From Baylisascaris procyonis (Eukaryota; Nematoda; Chromadorea; Rhabditida; Ascarididae): 64,000 nt of DNA. Position numbers and translations under genes: made by a program. Where the stretch lies: NCBI GenBank assembly GCA_037389465.1, contig JAZARR010000153.1:6546501-6610500 (forward strand), read 5' to 3'. Each line of letters opens with the position of its first letter. The stretch's first letter is position 1. Below the pieces are notes generated by a model. It was not told where the DNA came from and searched no databases. It was given only the letters and a program-made list of their open reading frames with translations. Shown here one piece after another: positions 39,301 through 52,600 of the stretch.

Positions 39301-40490
39301 ATAAGATACGACTGCATACAAAAACTTGGGCAACATGCCTGATAAGCGACGCAGCAATAGTCTAGCAAGAAAAACACGCACAGTGATCCTAAAATGTATA
39401 TAAACTTGAGAAGTTAATTTGACGCTTAAAACACCAAATATCGCTCTGCTACGCTGGGGAAATTTTTTCGTAACAACAGCTGTTATGCAAAAAAAAAGTT
39501 ATGCAAATCATAAGTCTTCAAGTGGTAAGTTTGTTTACTCTAATTTATCTCTCAGATGAAATTATTTGAGAGATTTATAGAAAGAATTGATCTCTTGTAT
39601 TGATGAAAATAGAAACCATATTTTCTTATCGCTCCCACATCTAACAGGGGTTTCATCCATTCAACAGTATAACAAGCCTAGGCTCTCATTTCCAAAAAAG
39701 CAAGAACAAATGCTGATGCTTCCTTATCAAGCGACATGTTACATTGCGCAATTTCGACCATCTAATACTACGACTATCCTACTTATCTATTTCACTATTT
39801 TAGAAATATGGTGCAGCGATAATTAAATGAATGATTTTTTAGATAAGGAATTTATGTTTGTTTGAATTTTGAATAAATTTCGTTGCGGCAACATTTCTAA
39901 ACATTTTAAAGTCGATATAAAAATTTTGAGATCACAGTCTTCAACAGTTGATATATTTAAGAAGAGATTTATTGAAAGCATTTAAATTGCATAGAACATA
40001 AAGGCATTAGTAAGATTCAACCTGAGACCACAAGCCAACAGGACATTCATGAAGATTTCTTTTCTTGTATTCCGATTATACAGCGATATCTTTTCATTTT
40101 TATAGTTATTCTAGTGAATCAAAAATTGTTGCTGAACATTTTTCTCCTTTATGTTTGAGTAGCTTGGTAGTATTTATATTACTTCTGTGTAAATTTTGCA
40201 GATATTTGCAGGAATGCCTTGTGGTTTCAACAAATTACCCCTTATTTTTATATTTATGTTTATCTATGTTGTACTTTTCAACTTACAAACTTTAAATAAT
40301 TATACATTATATACTGCCATGCTATCCAATATGTAATTCTTTTCGAACATTGCTCGCTTAATTCCAAACAGCGAAGTTGACTCTGGACATCGTAAGGCAA
40401 ACCTTCATAATATATGCACATCGAATTCTAATCAAGAGTTTCTGCATTCGCCGTTTATAAATGAAAGAGTACCATGCCGCATTGCTTTCT
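36310..40490. other. Intergenic with broken open frames
   Basis: Between about 36,400 and 39,300 base composition is less AT-biased and several short open frames occur on both strands (for example 37098-37340 minus, 37838-38032 plus, 38135-38350 plus). They are separated by in-frame stops and lack flanking splice consensus. A decayed mobile element or dead gene would explain this, but no reverse transcriptase, transposase or terminal repeat was recognised. Confidence 0.3.
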
Positions 40491-40494
40491 TACC

Positions 40495-40600
<106 letters not shown>

Positions 40601-41039
40601 CCCTGTATTCATAGAGAAGCAATTCGTCTGATGCATTTATTTGTCTGAATTTATTCCCTCAAAATTTTTCTGCTCATTTACTTCGATTATTTTTCGTTGC
40701 TTGTTGCATTATTGCCGTAATCGGTCCTCAAATTTCATTTTTAGTGATTGCGCTTAGATATTTGGATTGTTTGCACAACGAGCGATCAATAATGGATAAA
40801 GGCTCATTGAGGCGAATAACCTCCACTTAAAACTTTCTGTTGCAGTAGCATTTAAAAATTAACTACAATTTATACGAAGCGTTCTATAATTAAGTTTTTT
40901 TGCATTTCAATTATCAGAATTTCATTGAAACATCAATTGTTCACCTTAGTATGAGAAAACTTTGAAAAATGAAATAGGTTAGAATAGTGAGCGTTAAGGA
41001 GTGACCAAATATTATCAGGGATATGCCCTTATAAAGGCC

Positions 41040-43013
41040 TCATAATGATTTATTTCTCCCATTACGATTCGTTAGTGCTATTTGGCCACCTAAAATCCCC
41101 GTTGGACTGAGTAAAATGGTTGCACCACCATCGTGTCCGTTTGCGTTGATGATTACTGAAGGAGGTTCGTGTTGCGAGAGGGCACTTCCGTTCGCCGATT
41201 CGCCACCACCTGTGCTTAAATTATGCTCGACATCGCGCAACTTCTCAATGCATGTTGGTTTCTGTATGCAACACATCGTCGATGATTCCACCGTTTTACC
41301 TTTTAGGCTGAAAAAAAAGGACATAGTCAAATGCCTCGACTATAGGCCGGCTGTGGTTCATGTAGCCCTCCGACCTTCTACTCATTCGTCTTGCCTCAAA
41401 TATCAGTGAGATTTGAATCTAAAGTATGCAAAGCCATGAATGCTACAATTTATTTCAATCGATGTATATATTTTAAACGTCAAAAATGAAGAACGATTAA
41501 TCACTATTGTGAGCAGTTCGCAGATCATCGAAGGACATATTATCGCGGCGCAACGTTTGTACGTGATCCGAATGCATTGTCTATGTTCAGTATATAATAG
41601 ATGAATGTGTGGGTGGACTTCTCTATACGTCTGTGTGCCTTTGAAATTATTCTGTTTATTTAGCGGTTTGAAATCGCGAAAAAAAAAGAAAATTCGCGAC
41701 GACAAAAACGAGTGAGCATGAAAATTTATTTCGCTATGAAATTTCACAATAGAAGGAGAGAAAGACAGGCAAATCCACATACGCACATTCACGTATACAC
41801 ACAAACGTATAAACTCAGGCATGTAAACGTTAACAGGCCCTAAGGCGCTTTTGACCAGAAGAGGCATGTGAAATCTCATATCGTACCAGTCTTTACCTGC
41901 ATGTTTCCTCACTTATTGCATAATGAGCAGGTATTTCATAACGGTGGGAGATATAGAAGCTAAGAGAAATTGCATGGGTAAGCGCAAAGATCCACTTCAG
42001 AAAATCTGGCATGTGGGACGTTTTTCTACCATTCTCTGCATCAAAACAATTCATCAGGTAAGTATACGTGACAGTATTTGAGATTGTAAATGCTTCAAAC
42101 TATTTTTATATTTCCGATGTAACCATTTTCTCTCTTTTATTTTTTTGTTGTGAAAGAGAAATATTGAAACGAACCTCGATGAAAGAAACATTTTGATGAG
42201 ACGTATTCTGAATTGTGGATTGCAAAGAAAATAGACGACTAGACGTAGAAGACTGTTTAACACCACCAAGATACTTATCAAATCAGCTGTGATTGTATAG
42301 AATTGAGTGCTGAAATAAAATTCATAACACGATAGACGATATATGAGTATTAAATATAAATGCACATAATAGATATGTATGACAGGCATATAGGATAGGC
42401 TGGTAGACATGACGTTTTCGCATATACAGCCTTCCTGCATTTCTCACCTACTTTTGTCACATATGCAAAAAGCCTGTCTACATGAACGTCGCGATACACA
42501 TATACAGAGATATGCGATACACTACAACATGTGCGACAGTGCGATATATCCTCGTTCATCTGCTTGTGGCAATGAGATAGTAATACTAGGAAGTAAGCTC
42601 TATCAATTTATTCGTTATTAGCGTTATGCCACAAAAACTCTGTATTGAAATGAGTGCATTTGTTGAGTTGAAGATATTTTTGATTTGGACGAATAAATGT
42701 TATTGATTTATTAATATTGAATATCTAATTGAAAGAGAACGATGAGGTGATTGTTGAAACTTTCGATTATGTTAATAAATCATAGCCGATTAATGTTTAA
42801 AGTTTAGAAATTTTCATCGAACGGTGAGTGTACCACCATAGGTATTCGTCTACATATCTCTCTGTTGTTATCGCGGGATGTAAAGAGATTGCTTTGCACG
42901 GTTTCATAGTTTTGCTCATTTGATCGTTTTTCAACTCATTGTTGCTTTCAGTGATTGGCTTTGTAGTTTAGAGCATCGATCGATGTGTACCTGCAGCTAT
43001 ATGCGCTTATATG

Positions 43014-43079
<66 letters not shown>

Positions 43080-46000
43080 TAGATGTGTACGTACGTACGT
43101 GCGTACATGAATGTGTATGGGCATACGAATATTTTATGTGTGTATGTAGGTGAAAATGCATTTGTATTTGCATGCATATAAGTGCAGTGCTTTAAAACTA
43201 ATATGTCCTATCTGTGGTAACTTATTGCAGCTAGATAGTAGATCCGTCATAATCTCTGCAGGCGTGAAGCATTTATTTATGGATAAGATGTGTCCCTATA
43301 ATATACTTGTTTGCATGCATAAGTGATAGATGATGCATAACACGTATCATTTAAGTCTGTGCTATAAGTAATTAAATGATGTTAAAACGGGAAATAAATT
43401 TTTGTGGCTATATAATGTGGAAATGGATAAATTTTCTTGAAAATATTTTCATATTCAGCAGTTTTCATCTGTAATGTGTCAGCATTTTTATCAAAAAACC
43501 TTCTTATGGAACATGAATTTTTTTTTCAAAAGCACAAAGTGGAAATTTTCAACTATTAGATGGCTAACCAATTACAAGAAAAATGTGAGCAATTTCATTT
43601 CTATCTCTCGATATTTGTTGTGCGAAAAAATGACAACGATTTAGTTCGTAGTTACAACGTTTAACAATTTGAACTCCTGTATGATACTAATGGCGATGTT
43701 AATTGAAAGCATATTTCTTATTATTTAAAAAAAAAAAATTCCAAAGATAATAGCAGTGAATGAGTACGCCACTTTAATGAGGTGTATTTATGACGAATCC
43801 TTTCACCTAATCATTATCATTGCCGTTAATTTATCGTTAAAGTCTTAAACGGTTTATCTTTAATGATTACGTTTGTCCTTAATGATTATGACATTTATAA
43901 ATCATTTTTCTTATCTTTGTTTCTAATTATACCTTAACTTTTTTCCTCACTATCTCAACTGTTCATGCGAATTTCAAAATCCTTCGATACAAAGATTTCC
44001 TTAAGATTAGAATCAAACATTCTAAGCGTTATTCAATCAAATATTTCGCATAAACTTTACCTACATTATATGAATTATAAGAAATTTTACCTTGAACCAT
44101 CTTCATTAATTAGTATTGCGCTATCGCTAAAAATATTTTCCATCACCGATATGAATACCGAAAAACTATTGCAAATGAGATAAGTGAATACAATAGCGAC
44201 CATCGTCCATGTTGCGTATTTTAATTCTTTCCGATGATTACGACTTTTATTTATTGGTTCTGAAATATTTCACAATACAACATCACTTCAATTTCAATAT
44301 TCGCCATATAATACGCTGGTTGTTTTTTTTCGTCTAAAGGGACAATAATGTATCTCATAAGTGAGATGGGCAAAGCTCTAAGCAATTTGCCAATATTTTC
44401 GAGCGTAAATTTAACGTTTTCATTTTATAGAACACATTTACATCAATATAAAATTTTTTCTATGAATATATCTTTTTTCCGCTTTGCTATCATTCGCTCT
44501 CTTTTTTTTTTTGAGTTCATTTTATTGCACAATATTCTCAACCACAAGAAAATTTTCATGACTATTTGATGTGGATTAATATATGCTTCATATATGTATT
44601 ATTTTTTATTTCTTATTTTGTTATTATGCACTAGTTAATGCATTCACTATTGACAGCTGATATGCGCTCATTTATTCGAATTATAGGACTTTGAAACTGT
44701 GTGATTGAACTTTGAAATCCTACGACGACTGATCATAGTACAATACAAAAAGCACATCCACTCTACGTAGTCAAAGAAAAAGAAGCTTATTAAAATATCA
44801 TCTTACGGTAAAAGTTGAGGCGATTGTCTACGGTAACCGTTCTCTTTTTTCACCGTAACAATATTACTCGTCATTTCATTTCATCTGATATTTGCTTATT
44901 TTTTTGAATAATTTATTTGAAGGATAGGCCTAGTAGTATTTAGGGATAATAATACCGTAATTATTATTTGAAATACTTTATTGTTTTTATAATCACATAG
45001 TCTTTCCGATGGACCATCTTTTCTAACTATATTCCTTAAGATTTTCTTTTCAGGCTATTTGCGAATTCGAATAAATCACCTTTCCTGAGCATTAAGGATA
45101 TTCGAGGCATTTCATGGAACGATCGTCCAAAAGCGGTTTCTTGAAGTCGTTTCCGTGTTAGCAGTATAATGATAATATTGAGCACAAATAAGAGCACAAA
45201 TGGAAGAAAAATTTGTAGAATTGTCATTACATAAAAATTATATATCGTATAATCCTCATAAGCTGTTAAATATGGCACAAATATATAATCCTGAAATTAT
45301 TATTTATCCTTTCAATTCTTACAATCAGCTAATCTTTTTCGGTAATAATTGAAAAAGAAATAATCGTCGCCATAAAATGGGTAGTGAAAGAAGAAAAACA
45401 ATAAATCCATAAGAATTTTTGATGTCGGTAGAGAAAGGTCTTTCCTATATGTTCTTTATTTGATCTGTTAATATTTATTTCAAACAACAATATAATGGAG
45501 AATGAAAAAGCTCAAAGATCATGTCTATCAAATTGCATTTTTTTTTATTCGTTTCATGAGAGTTTTTCATAAGTTACACTACCTTTAGACTTAAAATTAT
45601 GTGTATTTATGATCGCTTCTTTGGATGTCACCAATTTTGATATTCATCAACTCAACAAGTATTTCATTGTTGTAATAACTACACATTCCCAGCCTTCACT
45701 ATGTTCATAATTATATTTTTTGATGAATATGCTTCACTCGTTGCGATGACCGATAGAAAAATACTAATGTACAACCTGAAAAGGAGGGCAACGTTCTTCA
45801 TAAACAATGGAATAGTCGAAAAATGCTGGTACTCGTAGAATGAGAACGACAAATAGCACAACGATTACGGTTGTTCCTCTTCCTCGATTACTGAAATTAT
45901 CGAATAATTCAAGGAATTATCGAATATTTCAAGTTCACCCTAACAGTCCTAACTAAACGTGATTATATAACCTCAACTGCTGTTCATGAACTCGCGGAGC

Positions 46001-49000
46001 TCAGCTGGAAATCAGGAGTGATGTGGTCCGAACACAACGTATCGGAATGCTTTCAGAAACAATGTCTTCATGGAAAACTGTGATGATTTTCAGCAAGGTT
46101 CATTAAACAGGGAATGAATTTCATTGGACATTATCTCCCCCCCCCTCCCCAGTTGGCTGTTTTTAGAATGCAAAATTGGACAACATTACTCAAATCATTC
46201 AACGATATTGCGGTTTTTCTAAATGAATGCTTCGTTTCTTACAGTTATTTAAAAAAAAAAGCTTCGCTCCTTGGTGTGATAGTAGGCTTTCTCCTTTATA
46301 TACTTCTAGACACATTTTGATACCTCTTGCCATTCCCCTTACATTATACTTTTATGATGGGATAAATTAAACGGAGTGCTCAAATATTGCCCAGCTATAC
46401 ATGTTTAGTCTGATATATCTGCATTTGAGACGTTTGTAAAGTGCGTACGTTATGAGGAATCGAAGCGGTTGCATTCCTGAGACATAAATAAAGCGTTCAA
46501 TTGTCGCACATAATACCATATAAGCGGAAGCAAACTGAACTGAAAATGAGTGGAGAAGAGTAAATGGAAATTATTAGGGTTTGACTGGTTGGCAAAGATG
46601 AAATAAGAAGAATCAATGAATATTAGAAGAAAATATTGGATGTTTTAGTTAGTTGATTATGAACTTATAATGCAGATAGCAAAGATTTGGAACAGATGGC
46701 GATCCGATCCGCTTATAGAAATTATTCCAACTCATACCTATATCATCGATAATTTTTAATAGAATGTCGTTGAGAGCAAAAAAAAAACATGAAAAAAAAT
46801 TTCTGCAAATTTTAAATTTTCAACAAAAAGGTGAAAATTTTTAGAGTAAATACGATTTGAAACTTATATAAATCTCACAAAAATATAGCATATGCTATTC
46901 AATTATAATCTTTTCAAGATAAAAATTTTACCACATACTTTCCTCCAGCCGGTTGGTTTATTGAAATCATGATTGGCTGATATTATTATAGCTGAAAAAC
47001 TTTTATTAAAATGAAATCACGCCTGGTTTTTAAAATTTCTTTTGACTTCCTGTAAAGGCAGAAACGTAAACAACAACAACAACAACGATGAGAAATTCTA
47101 ACCAACTCTACTGAGTCCATATAGCTGCATAACATATGAATGCCAAATATGATGCAATGATTGTATTGATTTATAGATGGCGAGTGCATCGATTGTGAAG
47201 AATGGTATATATATGGCACATATCATCATATCGAAGATCGCAAGCATTAAGAGGTAAAGGCTGTACCTGAGGTACTTCTTATTGCTGAACATCACCTAGA
47301 AAATATTTTTGTTTCGTCAATATTTACTCACTGAAACAATTGCAAATATGGGTCACGGATATCTACAACCATTATAATTTAGGACAAAATTGCACTCTTT
47401 TTTGCAATTGGTTGGAAAGAATAGCTGCTATAAAACATTTCTAAAACTGCATTAACGCACCTTAATCCGTCACAACGATGATAACAATAAATTTAAAATA
47501 TACCTTTGTGGAGCAATCAGAATATACCAAAAAATTAGCAACAGTATTTGTACCGACAGAATAAGGTGCGTTGAGCTACAATCTTGCTATTCAACATCGC
47601 GCAAATATTTCTATACTTGTATAAGGAATGGTCATCGCTCAAATACTGATTACTGCAAATTGTGCACCTGCCTAATTATATGACGATCAAATTTTACTTT
47701 AACTTGAAATAATACAAAAAAGGTTAAATTTGGAAGTATGGTCACTTTATTCACACAGAATACAGATAAAATCGATCACGTAAGCTAAAGTTCCATATTT
47801 CTTCTGCGTTTGAATCAGTTGATCATAAAAATATCTGGAAAAACTGTTTACCTATTGGGGTATTAAATATGCAATTTCTGAATATTCTATACATTTGCAC
47901 AAAAATTTCTTTTTGTTGTAAAGTCGAGTATCTGGAGATTCCAATTGGGCAATCTCAATGAAACATTTTTTTAAAACATCTTTTATGCATTTGATTTGTT
48001 CCTTTTTTAGGACTCATTATTATTCTCTTTTCAAGCGTTATTAATGTTTTCGTACTAGGCTAATTTTATATTCATGATTTATTAGCCTCTAGAGTAGATA
48101 TTGCTCTATGCATAATGGAATTGCATTAACAATCTTTAAATGATAATTTATGATCTAGTTATATGATTTGACCATTTCGGCATCTCATTAAATAATGTGT
48201 TGATTTTTATTGCACCAATTTTGTTTTCTTCTCTCGGTGCTTATAAATCCTTCCACATGGTGGTGGCATTTTTTTTGTGTAAATGCATTAGCCTTTCGTT
48301 CTTTTATCATCTGCTAATTTCAATTCGTTATTTACAACAACTATTACGTTACTGATTCGATAATATAATCTCAAAATGCTGTAGATTGGTCTCTTACACT
48401 CAATTTTATGCTCAATGGCCGTTCTTTTTTTTTTTGAATAAATTATTAGCATTTATGATTGAATTCATGATCTTTCGATTAAAGTCAAGGCGGGTTTTTA
48501 TATTGGGAACTATAGATCACATTGGTTAAGACTTGCGATCGTTGATTTTTGAATAACTGGGCTATTGACTGAGATGAAGAGAGTAAAATACAAAAAGCAC
48601 ATATTGCGTAAGCTCTTCCCACATATTCTGCCACTTGTTTCTTCTTTTCTTTTTCTTATGAGTTGAAGCTTGAAACAATATTTGTTTCTTTCGAAGGAAT
48701 TCTATCGTTTTCACAAGAATGCATTAACTCTCTCACTTTTTTCACCTGACACAAATGACTCTTAAGAGAAAAGTTCTTTTTTTTGTGTACTTTTGGTGCA
48801 CAAATATGCTTAGGTAAATGCCGTATCGGGTTGAACATAAAAGAATATTAGCACTAAATGCAAAATATTTAATATTCTCTCTCAAAAAAAGACATTGAAT
48901 ATTACCTTCAGCGATAAACTCAACTATAGGATTTCTTTCGTTTCCATTAAATTCTTTGTTTTTTTTTTACATTTGCCACTACTTGATATAATCGAACGAA

Positions 49001-49642
49001 CATTAGCAGATCCATAGATTTAGCAAATGTTTGAAGAAATTCGAAAGTATTCAAATATCCCATCAGCGCACATTCAACTGTATAATTAACGATAGCCCAT
49101 TCAAGTTTGAATTCTATGAGATAGCTTCCATATTTAATCACGATTGCCTCAGGCATGCATCTAGAGAGATTTTAAGATGATATTCTTCTCATCCTCGAAA
49201 GCATTCATTAGACTCATAAAAGATGAATTCATATAGGATGAATCGAAGATGACACTGAATGTATACAGAAAGGAATTTAAATAGTTTTTTTTTTTCTGCG
49301 CTCAGAATGTCTGAAAACTGTGACCTCGGCCATATTTCATTTATTTATTAATATATTTTTTATTAATTGTGATATTTTTAGGGTCGCTTTCGAAATGCGC
49401 TAGATCTATAAATATTCCAGCAGTTATGGGAAAGTGATTGCACTTAACTTGTGAATAGAAATTGCTCAAATAAATGAAGTAAATGAAAAAGCGATTCATA
49501 CGAGAAGAATGGCATTGAAGATGATTCCAACGAGTGCAATCGGTGTTCCCACATAGACAACGAGTGCAAAACGTGCATCGTCATAACCCTCGTTTTTGCC
49601 AGCACATTCCACCATTTGTGTCTCTTCGCTTGCATTGTTCAT
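41040..49642 (-). CDS. FMRFamide-like neuropeptide receptor, rhodopsin-family GPCR, complete (eight exons, 440 aa)
   Basis: A plasma-membrane receptor expected to bind a short peptide and signal through G proteins. Exons: 49642-49502, 47295-47103, 46539-46449, 45890-45776, 45290-45080, 44259-44091, 42309-42175, 41307-41040. Every length and phase fits. TM1 [25 protein letters not shown]2 contains LAIFD (Asp69); TM3 [16 protein letters not shown], with ERF in place of DRY (Arg127); TM4 [13 protein letters not shown]; extracellular loop 2 Cys176; TM5 with FLPF (Pro210); TM6 [14 protein letters not shown], lacking the CWxP Trp and Pro; TM7 [20 protein letters not shown], with NSxxR in place of NPxxY. 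The 88-residue tail exon has CC at its start (possible palmitoylation) and is Gly/Ser rich. Val102 stands where the TM3 disulfide Cys usually is. The exact ligand is unknown; nematode FLP-type receptors are the closest resemblance. Some donors are weak (GTACGC, GTTAGA, GTTCGT). Confidence 0.92.
42310..44090 (-). other. Receptor intron 6
   Basis: Bounded by GTAAAA at the 44090 side and TTTATTTCAG at 42310. It contains a (TA)n tract followed by a GTAC-rich run, and nothing that looks coding. Confidence 0.75.
43017..43076. repeat. (TA)n microsatellite within receptor intron 6
   Basis: Sixty bases of alternating AT followed by a TGTACGTACGTACG run, within the intron between the TM6 and TM7 exons. 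Confidence 0.95.
47296..49501 (-). other. Receptor intron 1
   Basis: This 2.2-kb intron separates the N-terminal/TM1 exon from the TM2 exon (CTC|GTATGA to TTTTCTAG|GTG, phase 0). It is AT-rich and I see no nested coding sequence. Confidence 0.8.
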
Positions 49643-52600
49643 CGTTTCCTACGCGATGAACCCTTCAAATAACACATTATTGAGCTTGAATAAATGCTAA
49701 TCTCGCCACAAGAAGTAAACGATAACTGAAATGGCAGATTACACACCAACGTTCATACTGAACATCATTTCTCAGCCCTTTTTTATACTTTCTTTTGACT
49801 ATTATGTCATTTCTATATTAACACATGTGTATATATATTTGTCTCTATGACAGCTTCAAATCAGCTGCCATCAAAGATAATAATGCGAAATTCGGCGTGG
49901 TATAATTTATAGAATTCAACCTGTTGTGCCACCTTTTTCATCGAGTCGACTTGCCAAATTAGAAGCATTTGATGGGAGCATAAAAATTGCAGGAAATTGT
50001 ATTCATCAGTCAAATGTTCATTTTATATCAGTTGAGGCACATAAAAGAAAGCAAATATTTTATGAAAGTTTGTAAGAGAAGTCGAAAGAGTTAAAAAATG
50101 AAGGCATTATTCCAAGTATTTCGATATTTATAGACAAGTATAAGACTTATTACCCAGTTGAGCGAACTTCATATTATTTACAGTGAAACGTTTTCGTATT
50201 TTCAATGTATTACATATAAGTTCATGCACTTAAAGCAACTATGCTAAATGTAATCGCACATTTTGTATGCGTTGAATTATGACGAATAATGGTATCGATA
50301 TCTTTGACGATGAATTTGCTGCTGATGTATTTTTCACTCATTAAAATGTTGGATTGCATTTGTTAATGAATGATTGAAAACGATCAGTATAAAGTATATT
50401 AGTAATAGTCTAAAATTAAAACAAGCTATTAGAAGTGAAAAAATTTTGCATTATAAAATTGTATCCTATCGCACAATTTTCCGGTCCTAGTTAGAAGATC
50501 CCGATCTCGTGCTAATGGTTCGGAATACAATTTCCTCAGCAACTTTTCAAGTCGTTGCAAATGGCGTAGTTGATGTTTCAACATATCTCATGTTGATTCC
50601 TCTAGACGACTATGTGAAACACGAAACTTGGTTATTGGCTTTCTTTGTTTCCTAATTTTATAGAATCGAGATCGCTATGCGATGTGAGGAAGAAAAATAC
50701 GAAATGCCAGATGCGCTCATTAAAAAGTCTTTATTGAATTCAGTTGTATTGTCTTTATTGAAGAGAGATGAGAAAAAATTCGAAATTTGTTTTATTGAGA
50801 ATGTCGAGACATTTTCGTCTTTTGCATTTTAGCATGCTTTCTTTTGCTTAAAAATTTATTTCGTTTAAATTTCAATTCCTCGTTTGCACTTTTTCATCAA
50901 CCACGAATATGAGAATATTTACGTCAATGAAGATTTCTTTCAATGTTTACTGATATGCGAAATTCGGAGTAATCCGATCCTGTTTACGCTGTAACTTAGA
51001 AGCTTCAGTGTTATAAAACTTATGCCTCATATTTGAGTTTTTTTTCCCTCCTAGCAACTAGATAGCGCAACGAGAGTTCATTTTTTTTAAGCGAAAAATT
51101 TGCTAAAAAAAAACTGCAAATTTCTTAGTGTAATAAGAAAAACCTTTTCCAATTTATTACAGTTTTCAAATAATGCCCGCAAGTCAGTAAACAATTGAGG
51201 ATGCTGACGCTCCTATTTGCAATTCGCCGACTTCGCCATTACACTCGCAACGGTCATTGAGGCATATATCTTCAAATAAATGAAAAGACCTATCTAAACA
51301 GTCAACAAGAAATAAATCATCAAACCAACTTGCTTAACAAATTCGCAACAACAGCAAAAAGGAAGCGTACACAACAATGCCTATCGATTTTAATTGATCT
51401 GCTCGTTCGTAGAAATTTTCCACGAAAAATTCATCGTTACAGCTCGATCGCTTTCAAAATGCACTCATATTTTTTGAAATACGACAGCCCAAATGTGGGC
51501 GATGTACTTTTCTCATTTGTTTGCTTGTTTTTTTTCTTCTCTGTAGACAATAAAAAGAAAGCATTTCTTATCCACAGGAGAATAATTTAACACCTACGAA
51601 ACATCGATTTCGATTAAGCCATAAATGCGACGGCTTTCACGAGTTGAAGAGTATTTGCGCTTATATAAAAAGGTCATGTGACAGTGCTTTCTTAGTGAAA
51701 AAGAATACACTTCTTCTTGCATATCTAAGCAGAAATCAAATATTCTATTGCGAAGTTATAAAAGGATATAAAAGTTGCTTTAAATTTCGCAATAGTGATA
51801 AACTTATTCGATCAGATTTCCGCCTAAGATACCAAAAAATATTTTTTTTGTGTTGTACAATTCCGAGGACGCAGGTTGTCGACATTCGAAAATTTGCACG
51901 TCTCTTCGACATGTCCTCTTCGGCATTTTCCGCGAAGAGAAAGCACATTAACCACGAAAACAAAGGAGGCTAAATTAACATCTATTACTTTATATATTTT
52001 ACGAGTCACGAATCACAGACTCTTTATCAAATCTATACATGAACTCTCATTATTTTTTAAATTATCATTATGTTATCATTATGTTATCATTATGTTACAC
52101 TCGTTATCATTATCAATGCAATAGTTCTTTAAGTCAATCTTTTTTTCAAGAATTAGTTCATAGTGTCACATAAGCAGAAATGGATTTGTGTGCGTATAGA
52201 TCAGTACAGTGCATTTTTTTTCGAATTATACAAAAATATATTCAGAACGAAAGCTGCGAATAATTTCCTCCTTGAAAGAGGATATTCAACAACAACTTCC
52301 ACAGAAAATCGGAAACTTGAAAAAAGTTTTAACGAATTTTTTTTGATGATTGGTAAAAATTGTTTTATTATTCACGAGAAAAAATAGCTTCCTAATGATA
52401 GAAAAAAAAAAAGAAGATTGAATTATTGATGTTCTCTTCGAAACTGCTTCCTGCATCTTTCATAGACGCAATTCGGCAACGAATTTCTTCAGCAACAAAA
52501 TATGCCGCTCATTCATAGATTGATTAATTGTATGTTGATGCAGACAGTGTATACATCGAAAAAATTCACCGTCATCTCTGTCTACGTTGAAGAAATTTAC

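Noticed and set aside
41116..41409. 97-aa plus-strand ORF
   Set aside because: Antisense shadow of the receptor tail exon.
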